Made by a program: the position numbers and the translations under genes
DNA from: Peribacillus glennii
Lineage (GTDB): Bacteria; Bacillota; Bacilli; Bacillales; DSM-1321
Assembly (NCBI RefSeq): GCF_003429105.1
Contig: NZ_QVTD01000011.1
Location: 153,073 to 217,072, forward strand
Length of the DNA: 64,000 nucleotides
Reading direction: 5' to 3'
The notes under the pieces: generated by a model
Database searches by the model: none
What the model saw: the letters and a program-made list of their open reading frames with translations, nothing else
What the model was told of the DNA's origin: nothing
In this document: piece after piece, positions 44,829 through 52,429 of the stretch
Layout: each line of letters starts with the position of its first letter
How positions within the stretch are numbered: the stretch's first letter is position 1

Positions 44829-46007
44829 ATGCAAGAACCTGATAGAATTGTCAGCATAGATATCCTAAGGGGATTTTCAATCCTGGGTATCCTCCTTGTA
44901 AACATGCCATCCTTCCATGCGCCGCTGTTATATATCGATCCATTGGCGTGGTGGGAGGATAAGCACGATCAGTTTTGGTATATCATGACTGATATCTTTG
45001 CCCAGGCAAGCTTCTACCCGTTATTTGCGTTTTTATTCGGGTTCGGCGCCTTTCTATCTGCACGAAAGGCCGAACGTAAAGGCAAATCGTTTCCTCTTCT
45101 TTTTTCAAGAAGGTTATTTGTCTTGCTTTTAATAGGCTGCATTCATGCTTTCTTTATCTGGCACGGTGATATTTTAATTAATTATGCCTTGTTCGGTTTT
45201 GTTTTTATCCTATTTTATAGAATGAGCGGGACATCGCTGCTGATCATAGGTTCAGGCATTTATGTGATCCCTTTCCTGCTGTTGGCGTTTCTTATGTGGA
45301 AATCAGGATTGGGGGAAATTGGCATTCCGAACGATCTTGAAGGCGCCCGTCAATCTATGGAAGCATACAGGGCGGGTTCTTTTATGGAAATCGTGCAGCA
45401 GAGGTTCCAGGACTGGTATTTAGTGAATAACGCGGCTGCATCCATTTTTTTATTTTTATCTATTTTTCCATTGTTTTTGGTTGGCGCAGGTTTTGCGAAA
45501 ATAGGCATTCTTGAAAAGCCGCTCCATTATAAAAAAATATTGATGATCATCCTTGCTGCATCCTTGGCGGCAGGGCTCTCATTAAAGCTGTTTCCTTATT
45601 ACAGCTCACGCAATCCACTGGCTTCATTTATTCAGGACCAGTTCGGGGGGCCCATATTGTCGTTGTTTTATCTGTCTTCCATCACATTGTTGATTGAGAA
45701 GAAACGTTTTTATATGCTTTTAAAGCCATTTTCCTCTGTAGGAAGGCTCTCGATGAGCAATTACCTGCTTCAATCTGTTTTAGGAACTTTCCTATTTTAC
45801 TCGTACGGATTAGGGTATTATGGGAATATTTCTTTTAGCACGGGAATGATGCTGGCAGTGGTTATTTTTATGATTCAAATGGCAGCCAGCAGGGTATGGC
45901 TACAATATTTCAGGATGGGACCAGTTGAGTATTTGTGGAGGCTTTTTACATATTTAGAGAAACCTGCTTTGGGAAGAATTCAGGGACAGCCAAGGGGGAA
46001 ATCGTGA
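44829..46007 (+). CDS. DUF418 membrane protein
   Basis: 392-aa integral membrane protein with about nine helices. N-terminal R-I-V-S-I-D-I-L-R-G-F-S-I-L-G-I and the later R-L-S-M-S-N-Y-L-L-Q-S (near residue 300) are family signatures of DUF418/YeiB-like proteins, related to acyltransferase-type membrane proteins. Function unknown. ATG 44829 is preferred ('tggagtg' upstream); an ATG at 44802 has no ribosome site. The stop overlaps the GTG of the following decayed kinase gene, so the two were once coupled. Confidence 0.83.
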   Translation: MQEPDRIVSIDILRGFSILGILLVNMPSFHAPLLYIDPLAWWEDKHDQFWYIMTDIFAQASFYPLFAFLFGFGAFLSARKAERKGKSFPLLFSRRLFVLLLIGCIHAFFIWHGDILINYALFGFVFILFYRMSGTSLLIIGSGIYVIPFLLLAFLMWKSGLGEIGIPNDLEGARQSMEAYRAGSFMEIVQQRFQDWYLVNNAAASIFLFLSIFPLFLVGAGFAKIGILEKPLHYKKILMIILAASLAAGLSLKLFPYYSSRNPLASFIQDQFGGPILSLFYLSSITLLIEKKRFYMLLKPFSSVGRLSMSNYLLQSVLGTFLFYSYGLGYYGNISFSTGMMLAVVIFMIQMAASRVWLQYFRMGPVEYLWRLFTYLEKPALGRIQGQPRGKS

Positions 46008-46470
46008 AAAGAATACTGGTTGTAGGATGCTCGGGTGCGGGAAAGTCGACATTGGCAAGACAATTATCACAGTTAGTGGGAATACCTGCTATCCAATTAG
46101 ATGCACATTATTGGCAGGAATGCCGGTGGAAACACCAAGGGAAAGCACAGAAGCAGGTAAATAATCTTAAGGCTTGAGAGACTTGGTGTTCATGAGGTTT
46201 ATACCAAACATTTGGAATTACAGTTCGCGAGGGTGGATACAATCATCTATCTGGATGCTCCTGCAACAGTTGCCTATACACATCAGGAGATTCCAATAGA
46301 GGGGGAAAACACGGCCTGATATGGCAGAGGGCTGTATTGAAAAGATAGACTGGGAGTTTTTCCGATATATAAGTCCTTTCACCCCAAAAAAGCCATGCGA
46401 TTATAGGGCGCTCCAACACCTCACAGATAAAAAGGGTATACTAAAAAATAAGCGCAATATAGAAAATTAG
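46004..46470 (+). pseudogene. decayed FlaR/topology-modulation-type P-loop kinase gene
   Basis: GTG 46004 opens an intact N-terminus M-K-R-I-L-V-V-G-C-S-G-A-G-K-S-T with a Walker A and then L-D-A-H-Y-W-Q, as in adenylate-kinase-like FlaR proteins, but the frame stops at 46177. Matching pieces continue in other frames: A-R-V-D-T-I-I-Y-L-D-A-P (near 46230-46260) and R-G-K-T-R-P-D-M-A-E-G-C-I-E-K-I-D-W-E-F (from about 46297) running to a stop at 46470. At least two frameshifts and a missing middle part (after W-K-H) show an inactivated gene. Confidence 0.75.
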
Positions 46471-46508
46471 CCTGAAACAAATCGGGCACGAAAAGGGGAG
46501 AAGTTTTA

Positions 46509-47414
46509 ATGAAATTCTCAACAGCCAGGATCAAAGGTGAAAGCAAAATCCTCATGTCTAAAGAAAACGATCAGAATTATTTACTGCTCGGGGAAGCTGC
46601 GGCAAAAATGAATGACAGTGCCGTTTCCCTTCCAGCGACACTCCTGGAATGCATCCAGGAAGGAGAGGTTTTTGCGGAAAAGGCAAACAGGATTTATGAA
46701 TGGAGCTATGCGGCGGACGATGCTTCTCTTTTTGCCGCCAATGAAGATTTGGAATGGGAGGCACCAATACCGCGTCCTGCCAAAAATATTTTTTGTGTAG
46801 GGAAAAACTATGCCGAGCATGCGATCGAGCTTGGCAGCGAAGCGGATATACCCGAGCATCTTATGCTTTTTTCGAAAACGCCTACCACAGTGATCGGTCA
46901 TAAATCGGTCGTTCCGAATCACAATGGCGTGACAGCCCAATTGGATTATGAAGGAGAGCTTGCGATTATCATAGGCAAAAAAGGGCGTTCGATTACGCGC
47001 GAAGAAGCGTTGGATTATGTTTTTGGATATACGGTCATCAACGACGTTACAGCCCGGGACCTGCAGAGCAGGCACAAACAATTCCTGCTGGGTAAAAGCC
47101 TTGACGGAACATGTCCAATGGGTCCTTATATCGTTCATAAATCAATGATCAAGAACCCGAATCATCTTCACATCCAGACGAAGGTGAATGGGGAAGTACG
47201 GCAGGACGCCAATACGGAGCAATTCATTTTTCCGGTAGAGGAAATCATTTCGGTGGTTTCAAGGGGGATGACTCTGGAGCCTGGCGACATTATCGCTACC
47301 GGCACACCGGCAGGAGTCGGTAAAGGATTCAAGCCGCCAAGATTCCTTCAATCCGGTGATATTATTGAGATTACTGTCGAAAAAATTGGAACTCTCATAA
47401 ACAAAATCGAATAG
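46509..47414 (+). CDS. yisK: YisK, fumarylacetoacetate-hydrolase-family protein
   Basis: 301-aa FAH-superfamily enzyme; B. subtilis YisK has oxaloacetate decarboxylase-type activity and affects cell shape when overproduced. FAH core motifs: C-V-G-K-N-Y-A-E-H near residue 97, L-D-Y-E-G-E-L-A-I-I-I-G-K near residue 145 (metal-binding glutamates), T-A-R-D-L-Q near residue 180 and T-G-T-P-A-G-V-G near residue 265. ATG 46509 follows 'aaaaggggag'. Followed by yisL, as in B. subtilis. Confidence 0.9.
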   Translation: MKFSTARIKGESKILMSKENDQNYLLLGEAAAKMNDSAVSLPATLLECIQEGEVFAEKANRIYEWSYAADDASLFAANEDLEWEAPIPRPAKNIFCVGKNYAEHAIELGSEADIPEHLMLFSKTPTTVIGHKSVVPNHNGVTAQLDYEGELAIIIGKKGRSITREEALDYVFGYTVINDVTARDLQSRHKQFLLGKSLDGTCPMGPYIVHKSMIKNPNHLHIQTKVNGEVRQDANTEQFIFPVEEIISVVSRGMTLEPGDIIATGTPAGVGKGFKPPRFLQSGDIIEITVEKIGTLINKIE

Positions 47415-47491
47415 TGCTAGGTTAAACTTTGTGATTACGCATTTTTCTATGATATGATGAAGGTGATTATTTCTTAGGAGGATTTTTTAAT

Positions 47492-47842
47492 ATGACGCAC
47501 ATGCATATTACAACCTGGGTGGTCGCCCTAATTCTATTCTTTGTAGCAGTGTCCATGAACAAGGGTGATAATGCGAAAAGTTTTAAAATTGTACATATGA
47601 TCCTGCGCCTTTTTTACGTGCTGATTATCCTTACTGGATTCGGCTTGATAGGTAGTGCTTTTGGCGTATACGCCCTGAAAGCCATTATCGGTATTATCGT
47701 GATCGGAATGATGGAAATGATTCTCGTCAGAGCTAAAAAAGGAAAAAGCACAGGAGCACTCTGGGCCGTATTTATCATTGCGTTCCTGGCAGTAGTTTAT
47801 ATGGGATTAGCCCTTCCGCAGGGATTCCAGCCATTTGCTTAA
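47492..47842 (+). CDS. yisL: YisL (DUF1516) membrane protein
   Basis: 116-aa protein with four hydrophobic helices, start M-T-H-M-H-I-T-T-W, and conserved S-M-N-K-G and M-I-L-R-L-F-Y-V-L-I-I-L-T-G. Belongs to the UPF0344/DUF1516 family; function unknown. ATG 47492 follows 'taggagg'. Directly after yisK and before a terminator. Confidence 0.9.
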   Translation: MTHMHITTWVVALILFFVAVSMNKGDNAKSFKIVHMILRLFYVLIILTGFGLIGSAFGVYALKAIIGIIVIGMMEMILVRAKKGKSTGALWAVFIIAFLAVVYMGLALPQGFQPFA

Positions 47843-47848
47843 ATCGTT

Positions 47849-47878
47849 TACACCGCCACAAATTTGGCGGTGTTTTTA
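47849..47878 (+). terminator. intrinsic terminator after yisL
   Basis: Stem 'acaccgcca' / 'tggcggtgt' with T-run. Confidence 0.9.
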
Positions 47879-48029
47879 ATTTTCATTCTACAGGACAAAA
47901 AACATGGTATTTTATACTTAGATGGTATAAAAAATCCTAGTATTGGGTAACTGTTGGTGAGTGCAATGGCTCAAACGTTCAATTATGTATTCGAAGATCA
48001 TGAAGCCTTGAAAGGTATCTTATATAGTC

Positions 48030-48550
48030 AAACATAATGGCAAGAGTCGGGGATGGGCCATTTCATAGTCTCAGTCAATGTTTCCGCATTTAATTCCAAC
48101 AGGCTCAATTTCTGGACAAGGTAAAGAGGCTCTCACGGAATCCGGGCTTAGCCCCCGCTACCTGCACTTGGAATTGACGGAGAGTCTCATTCTCGGAAAA
48201 TATCAGCTATAGCATAGAGGTCATGCAGGAGCTTAGGAAGGCTTGGCGTCAAGGTTTCCATTGATGATTTCGGCACGGCTATTGTTCGCTCAGCTATTTG
48301 AAAAGCTTGCCGATTAACACGTTAAAAATAGACCGCTCATTCATCAATAACTTGAAAGATTCTTCCGACATTGCCATTGTGAAAGCAATTATTACCATGG
48401 GAAATGGCCTTGATTTGAAAATCGTTCAAAAAGGAACAGATCGAACTGCTTAAAGCTTTGAATTGCCATTATGCACAAGGGTTTTATATCCATAGGCCGT
48501 TAACAATCGAGCAGTTGGTGAGGTATCGGAATCACATAATTACAGTCTAA
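48030..48550 (+). pseudogene. decayed EAL-domain (c-di-GMP phosphodiesterase) gene
   Basis: Recognisable EAL-domain pieces appear in shifting frames: F-x-V-S-V-N-V-S-A near 48070, L-T-E-S-G-L-S-P-R-Y-L-H-L-E-L-T-E-S (48130-48190, including the E-L-T-E-S metal motif), V-K-V-S-I-D-D-F-G-T (about 48250), L-P-I-N-T-L-K-I-D-R-S-F-I (48310-48350) and N-C-H-Y-A-Q-G-F-Y-I-H-R-P-L to the stop at 48548-48550. At least three frameshifts and a premature stop break it. Only about 60 percent of a typical EAL protein is seen; no GGDEF or PAS partner precedes. Confidence 0.82.
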
Positions 48551-48558
48551 TTTTACTC

Positions 48559-48592
48559 AAAAAGCCTGGCTTTGTGCGCCAGGCTTTTTTTT
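48559..48592 (+). terminator. intrinsic terminator downstream of the EAL remnant
   Basis: Stem 'aaagcctggc' / 'gccaggcttt' with loop tttgtgc and T-run; intact although the gene is decayed. Confidence 0.9.
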
Positions 48593-48593
48593 C

Positions 48594-48743
48594 GCAGGTA
48601 AAAAATCATAAAACATTCTTACTTGCATTAAGCAGAACATTGACTAAGTACGGCATATTCTATGGCAATGACTCTGCGCGCACATCCTGTGAGCCTAACT
48701 GCGACTCTGTCTTCCTGCTTTAAAAAGGTTCGCCGACCGGCGA
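48594..48743 (-). repeat. structured dispersed repeat, copy E4
   Basis: Minus-strand copy, about 150 nt. It starts with the perfect palindrome 'tcgccggtcggcga', then 'cctttttaaagcagg', gacagagtcgcagttaggctcaca, and ends with the hairpin around 'gtaagaatgttttatgattttttac'. Aligns block by block with 31716-31860. It lies downstream of the yisN stop and just right of the EAL terminator. Confidence 0.7.
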
Positions 48744-48789
48744 TTTATTAACCAGCAACTACCGGTTTTTTTGCTGGATTTTAACGTTG

Positions 48790-49353
48790 CTAAGCATTGA
48801 TTTTTTCGATGATGATCCGTTTCCCTGTATTGAGGGTGAACTCAAATCGATCATGTTCTTTTACAGAGTAAAAAAAATGATGCTGGACAGAACATAGCAG
48901 GGTGCCGTTATCAAAAATAAAAAAATTGACCCCCGACTGTGTCGTTGCTGTTCTAAGGAAAGTGAGCTGGTTATAACTGTATATACAATCATACACGGAA
49001 AAATCAAGCGAATTCAAAGTGGTTACAAACTGAAAAAAAGAATCATCGTTGAGTTCATCCAGCAGTCTCTCAAACGAGTAGATAAGCTGCTTACGGATCC
49101 GGATTGATTCATCATGCTCTAAATCAAACACCTGGCCGTTATGTGTGACAGTGCCATTTTCCCCAATGGTCCCTTTACACCAGCGGCCGCTGCGAAAAAT
49201 CTCGATATCATGATTTAAGTACTCATCGAGCGAAGAGGCCTCATCCGTTTCTCCGTCAAAGAATATCCATTGATGATTGATGTATTCCACTGTACCTTCT
49301 GAAAATGCCCTGGATTGGCGGTTGAAAAGCTTAAATCTCTGCTGTTGGCTCAT
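48790..49353 (-). CDS. yisN: YisN-like (DUF2777) protein
   Basis: 187-aa soluble protein rich in aromatic and acidic residues. N-terminal half has K-L-F-N-R-Q-S-R-A-F-S-E-G-T-V-E-Y and two SH3-like strands (H-N-G-Q-V-F-D-L); C-terminal half is helical (L-I-Y-S-F-E-R-L-L-D-E-L-N). I assign it to the YisN family from its position between yisL and asnO and its general pattern; the domain assignment is from memory. ATG 49353 follows 'ttggaggg'. It is flanked on both sides by structured repeat copies E3 (upstream) and E4 (downstream). Confidence 0.6.
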   Translation of the reverse strand: MSQQQRFKLFNRQSRAFSEGTVEYINHQWIFFDGETDEASSLDEYLNHDIEIFRSGRWCKGTIGENGTVTHNGQVFDLEHDESIRIRKQLIYSFERLLDELNDDSFFQFVTTLNSLDFSVYDCIYSYNQLTFLRTATTQSGVNFFIFDNGTLLCSVQHHFFYSVKEHDRFEFTLNTGKRIIIEKINA

Positions 49354-49395
49354 ACAATACCCTCCAAAAAAATGGGACCTCACCTACTTTTCGGC

Positions 49396-49604
49396 AAAAA
49401 AGGATAGGATATAACGTTCCTTTCCACCTAAAGATGAACACAGAATAAGTGCGCCACTTCCTGTGGCAACGCCTGTGTGGCCCACATCCACACAAATCTT
49501 CAGCTTTGTTTCGTGCGATGTAACGCTGCCGAAGCCTTCCTTGTCCTGTGGGCCTGAACTAAGCCTCTGACTTAGCCTTTTACAAGACTCGCCAATCTGT
49601 GAGT
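49396..49604 (-). repeat. structured dispersed repeat, copy E3 (long form)
   Basis: Minus-strand copy, about 210 nt. It begins with the hairpin 'actcacag..gcgagt', followed by gtcagaggcttagttcaggcccaca. About 60 extra nt (containing 'cttcgg' and a gcg...cgc hairpin) are inserted in a loop closed by the perfect helix GGCCCACA/TGTGGGCC. Then cacacaggcg, gtggcgcactta and ctgtg occur as in E1. It ends in a terminator-like hairpin 'aaagga...tcctatcctttttt', which lies 40 nt before the yisN start. Confidence 0.75.
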
Positions 49605-49706
49605 TTTCTAAACAAACGGGATAAAAAATATAACTCCTTTTTAATATCGGGACAAATAACCATCCATCCTCTATTTACATAGGTTATTAAATACAACTGA
49701 TCGTGA

Positions 49707-49754
49707 GGTTAGTCCCCACCGCTTCACCGCGGCAGCGCGCCGGGGGACTGACCC
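49707..49754. repeat. palindromic 'ggggtcag' repeat, copy B
   Basis: GGTTAGTCCCC ... GGGGGACTGACC with a GC-rich inner part (accgcttcaccgcggcagcgcgcc). Same family as 12741-12819 and 63259-63310. It ends 26 nt before the asnO start codon, so it lies in the asnO leader. Confidence 0.78.
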
Positions 49755-49780
49755 CATAAAAAGAGGAAGGGTGATGAAAC

Positions 49781-51634
49781 ATGTGTGGGATTACCGGGTG
49801 GATCGATTACAGGAGAAATCTTGGTAAAGAGACTGGAATAGTTGGGCGAATGACCGAAACATTATCAAAACGCGGACCTGATCAAAGCAATTTATGGGCA
49901 GACACACATGCAGCGTTTGGCCATAAGCGCCTTACTGTTGTAGATCCGGAAGGCGGCTGCCAGCCGATGCTGAAACAGCATCGGGAACGAACATACATTT
50001 TGTGCTATAATGGCGAGCTGTATAACACGGAAGACATTCGAAAACAACTGTTATTAAAAGGATATTCCTTTAAAGGCCATAGTGATACAGAAGTTTTGCT
50101 AACTTCATATATAGAATGGAAAGAAAAATGCGTGGATTTATTCAACGGGATTTTTGCCTTTGCGGTGTGGGATATGGAGGAGCAAAAATTGTTCATGGCC
50201 AGGGACCGGTTAGGCGTCAAACCACTATTTTATGCGGAGAAAGGCGGAGGATTCCTTTTTGGTTCGGAGATTAAGGCGATTTTGGCCCATCCTGATATGA
50301 AGCCTCAAATAGACAGGGAAGGGCTTGCGGAGGTTTTTGGACTTGGTCCGTCACGCACACCGGGCTCAGGAGTGTTCCGCGGCATCCAGGAATTGCGTCC
50401 CGCCCACGCGTTAACACTATCTGCCGGCCAGGGATTAAGGATATGGCGCTACTGGAATGTGAAGAGTGAAGAGCACACCGACTCGTTGGAAGAAACCACG
50501 GAGAAAGTGCGCTTCCTTGTGAATGACGCGGTTACAAGGCAGCTTGTCTCGGATGTGCCACTTTGTACATTTTTATCTGGAGGAGTTGATTCCAGTGCGA
50601 TAACAGCCATTGCCGCCAAAGCATACCAGCAAGAAGGAAAAGGCAGGCTTCATACTTATTCCATCGATTATCAAGACAATGACTTGTTTTTTAAGGAAAA
50701 TGAATTCCAGCCGGATTCGGATGGACCGTGGATTAAAAGGATGTCGGAAGCTTTTGATACCGTGCACCACAGCTCGGTGATTTCACAGGAATCTCTTGCT
50801 GATTACTTAACGGAGGCTGTCCATGTCAGGGATTTGCCGGGAATGGCGGATATAGATTCATCACTTCTCTGGTTTTGCAAGGAAATCAAGAACGATTTTA
50901 CTGTAGGGCTTTCAGGGGAATGTGCAGATGAAATTTTTGGCGGCTATCCATGGTTTCACCGGGAGGATGATTTAAATCGGAATGGTTTTCCATGGATGCG
51001 ATCGACAAAAGCGAGGGTGTCATTACTGACAGAAAACTGGAAGCGGAAATTAAAGCTGGAAGACTATGTACAGAATAAGTATGCACAGACTATTGCGGAA
51101 GTCCCGAGACTGGATGGGGAAACCGGGGAAGCTGCCAAACGCAGGGAATTATTTTATTTGAATATCCTTTGGTTTATGACAACGCTGTTGGATCGAAAAG
51201 ACAGGATGAGCATGGGCGCAAGCCTTGAGGTGAGGGTTCCGTTTGCTGACCATCGCCTGGTTGAATATGTATGGAACATCCCGTGGGAAATGAAGACGGT
51301 TGGGAACAGGGAAAAGGGCATTTTGCGAAAAGCACTTGAAGGGCTTTTGCCGGAAGAAGTCCTCTACCGCAAGAAAAGTCCATATCCGAAAACACATAAC
51401 CCGGCATACACGAATAAAATCCAATTCTGGTTGAACGACATTCTGGCAGACCGGAATTCGATCCTGCATGAGTTCTTTAACACAGAAAAACTGAGTGAAA
51501 TTGTGGAATCAAAAGGAGCGGCTTTCCACGTTCCCTGGTTCGGCCAGCTTATGTCAGGCCCGCAGCTTTTGGCACACCTTGCTCAGATACATGTCTGGTT
51601 TAAGGACTATAATATTGAATTGATTGAATCGTGA
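49781..51634 (+). CDS. asnO: asparagine synthetase, glutamine-hydrolysing
   Basis: Makes asparagine from aspartate, ATP and glutamine. 617 aa. Cys2 (M-C-G-I-T-G-W) is the class II glutaminase nucleophile; the PP-loop S-G-G-V-D-S-S is near residue 267; L-S-G-E-C-A-D-E-I-F-G-G-Y and D-R-K-D-R-M-S-M-G support the synthetase domain. In B. subtilis asnO is a sporulation-associated paralogue located next to yisN and yisQ, as here (yisQ decayed). ATG 49781 follows 'aggaaggg'. Confidence 0.93.
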   Translation: MCGITGWIDYRRNLGKETGIVGRMTETLSKRGPDQSNLWADTHAAFGHKRLTVVDPEGGCQPMLKQHRERTYILCYNGELYNTEDIRKQLLLKGYSFKGHSDTEVLLTSYIEWKEKCVDLFNGIFAFAVWDMEEQKLFMARDRLGVKPLFYAEKGGGFLFGSEIKAILAHPDMKPQIDREGLAEVFGLGPSRTPGSGVFRGIQELRPAHALTLSAGQGLRIWRYWNVKSEEHTDSLEETTEKVRFLVNDAVTRQLVSDVPLCTFLSGGVDSSAITAIAAKAYQQEGKGRLHTYSIDYQDNDLFFKENEFQPDSDGPWIKRMSEAFDTVHHSSVISQESLADYLTEAVHVRDLPGMADIDSSLLWFCKEIKNDFTVGLSGECADEIFGGYPWFHREDDLNRNGFPWMRSTKARVSLLTENWKRKLKLEDYVQNKYAQTIAEVPRLDGETGEAAKRRELFYLNILWFMTTLLDRKDRMSMGASLEVRVPFADHRLVEYVWNIPWEMKTVGNREKGILRKALEGLLPEEVLYRKKSPYPKTHNPAYTNKIQFWLNDILADRNSILHEFFNTEKLSEIVESKGAAFHVPWFGQLMSGPQLLAHLAQIHVWFKDYNIELIES

Positions 51635-51736
51635 AGATCTGCCTGGGAAATAAGAGTAAATAGAGAAAATCATAAAAGTAGGTATATGCCCGAATATTAA
51701 GGCATGGAAAAAAGTCGGTTCAAATGCTGCTAATAG

Positions 51737-51782
51737 AAAAGGCGCAACGGTTTCCTTCTCAACTGTTGCGCCTTTTCTTTTC
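51737..51782 (+). terminator. intrinsic terminator after asnO
   Basis: 12-bp stem 'aaaaggcgcaac' / 'gttgcgcctttt' with T-rich tail. Confidence 0.9.
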
Positions 51783-51788
51783 CTTTAT

Positions 51789-52178
51789 TTAACCTTGACT
51801 GGCGGTTACAAATCCTTTCTTCATCCAGATGCGTGTCCTCTATCTCCAAAGTATGGAAAGCCCACGGAACCATTCGCAGTCGCAGCAAAGGCAATCCAAA
51901 TTCGGGTCAGCCCTAGGCCGCATTTAATTCCAAGTTGATACGCCGTGTCACACTGATTCCCCACATCGACAGAACTCAGATTAAGATTGGAAGCGAACAT
52001 CGCCGGCCGCCCTAATGGAATTGATAATGGCTAAGTTAAAAGCTCGGCCAGGTTCACGGATCACGGGGAGCCAGACCAAAATGCTAATCCCGGAATTGCT
52101 TGTGAAAATCGACAACAATTGTTTAAAAAATAAAGAAAATACGACTGCAAAAATAGTGGCCAGCATGATAGCTTGCAT
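51789..52178 (-). pseudogene. decayed C-terminal fragment of a YisQ-type MATE efflux pump
   Basis: On the minus strand a frame from 52178 reads A-I-M-L-A-T-I-F-A-V-V-F-S-L-F-F and later R-A-F-N-L-A-I-I-N-S-I-R-A-A-G-D-V-R-F, the typical C-terminal MATE motif. The sequence then shifts frame to L-G-I-K-C-G-L-G-L-T-R-I-W-I-A-F-A-A and shifts again to K-K-G-F-V-T-A-S-Q-G and a stop at 51789-51791. The N-terminal two thirds are absent. In B. subtilis the MATE gene yisQ follows asnO, so this is very likely its remnant. Confidence 0.8.
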
Positions 52179-52429
52179 TTTTTAAAATTCTAAAGCTCCC
52201 TGATTTCAAAATATGATTTTCCTTCAAATATTGTAAACAGATTGCATAATGAAATTTAGGTTTGCGCTAATGGTATCACAACCATTCTTTTAGAGTGAAA
52301 AATTAATAAACCTGTCTGAATCTACGATTTTATCGGTCCTGGGCCCTCCGTTTTCACATTCATGTTTGACGGCAAGGGGACAAAAAGCTAATCTTATAGT
52401 CGTAGAGAAGCATAATAGGGGGAGCAGGT

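Noticed and set aside
46581..47138. 185-codon minus-strand frame opposite yisK
   Set aside because: Lies wholly within the well-supported yisK gene, has no ribosome site and shows no recognisable motif.
48594..49604. Repeats E3/E4 considered as ends of an insertion sequence around yisN
   Set aside because: They are direct, not inverted, differ in length by 60 nt and enclose no transposase; treated as separate copies of one repeat family.
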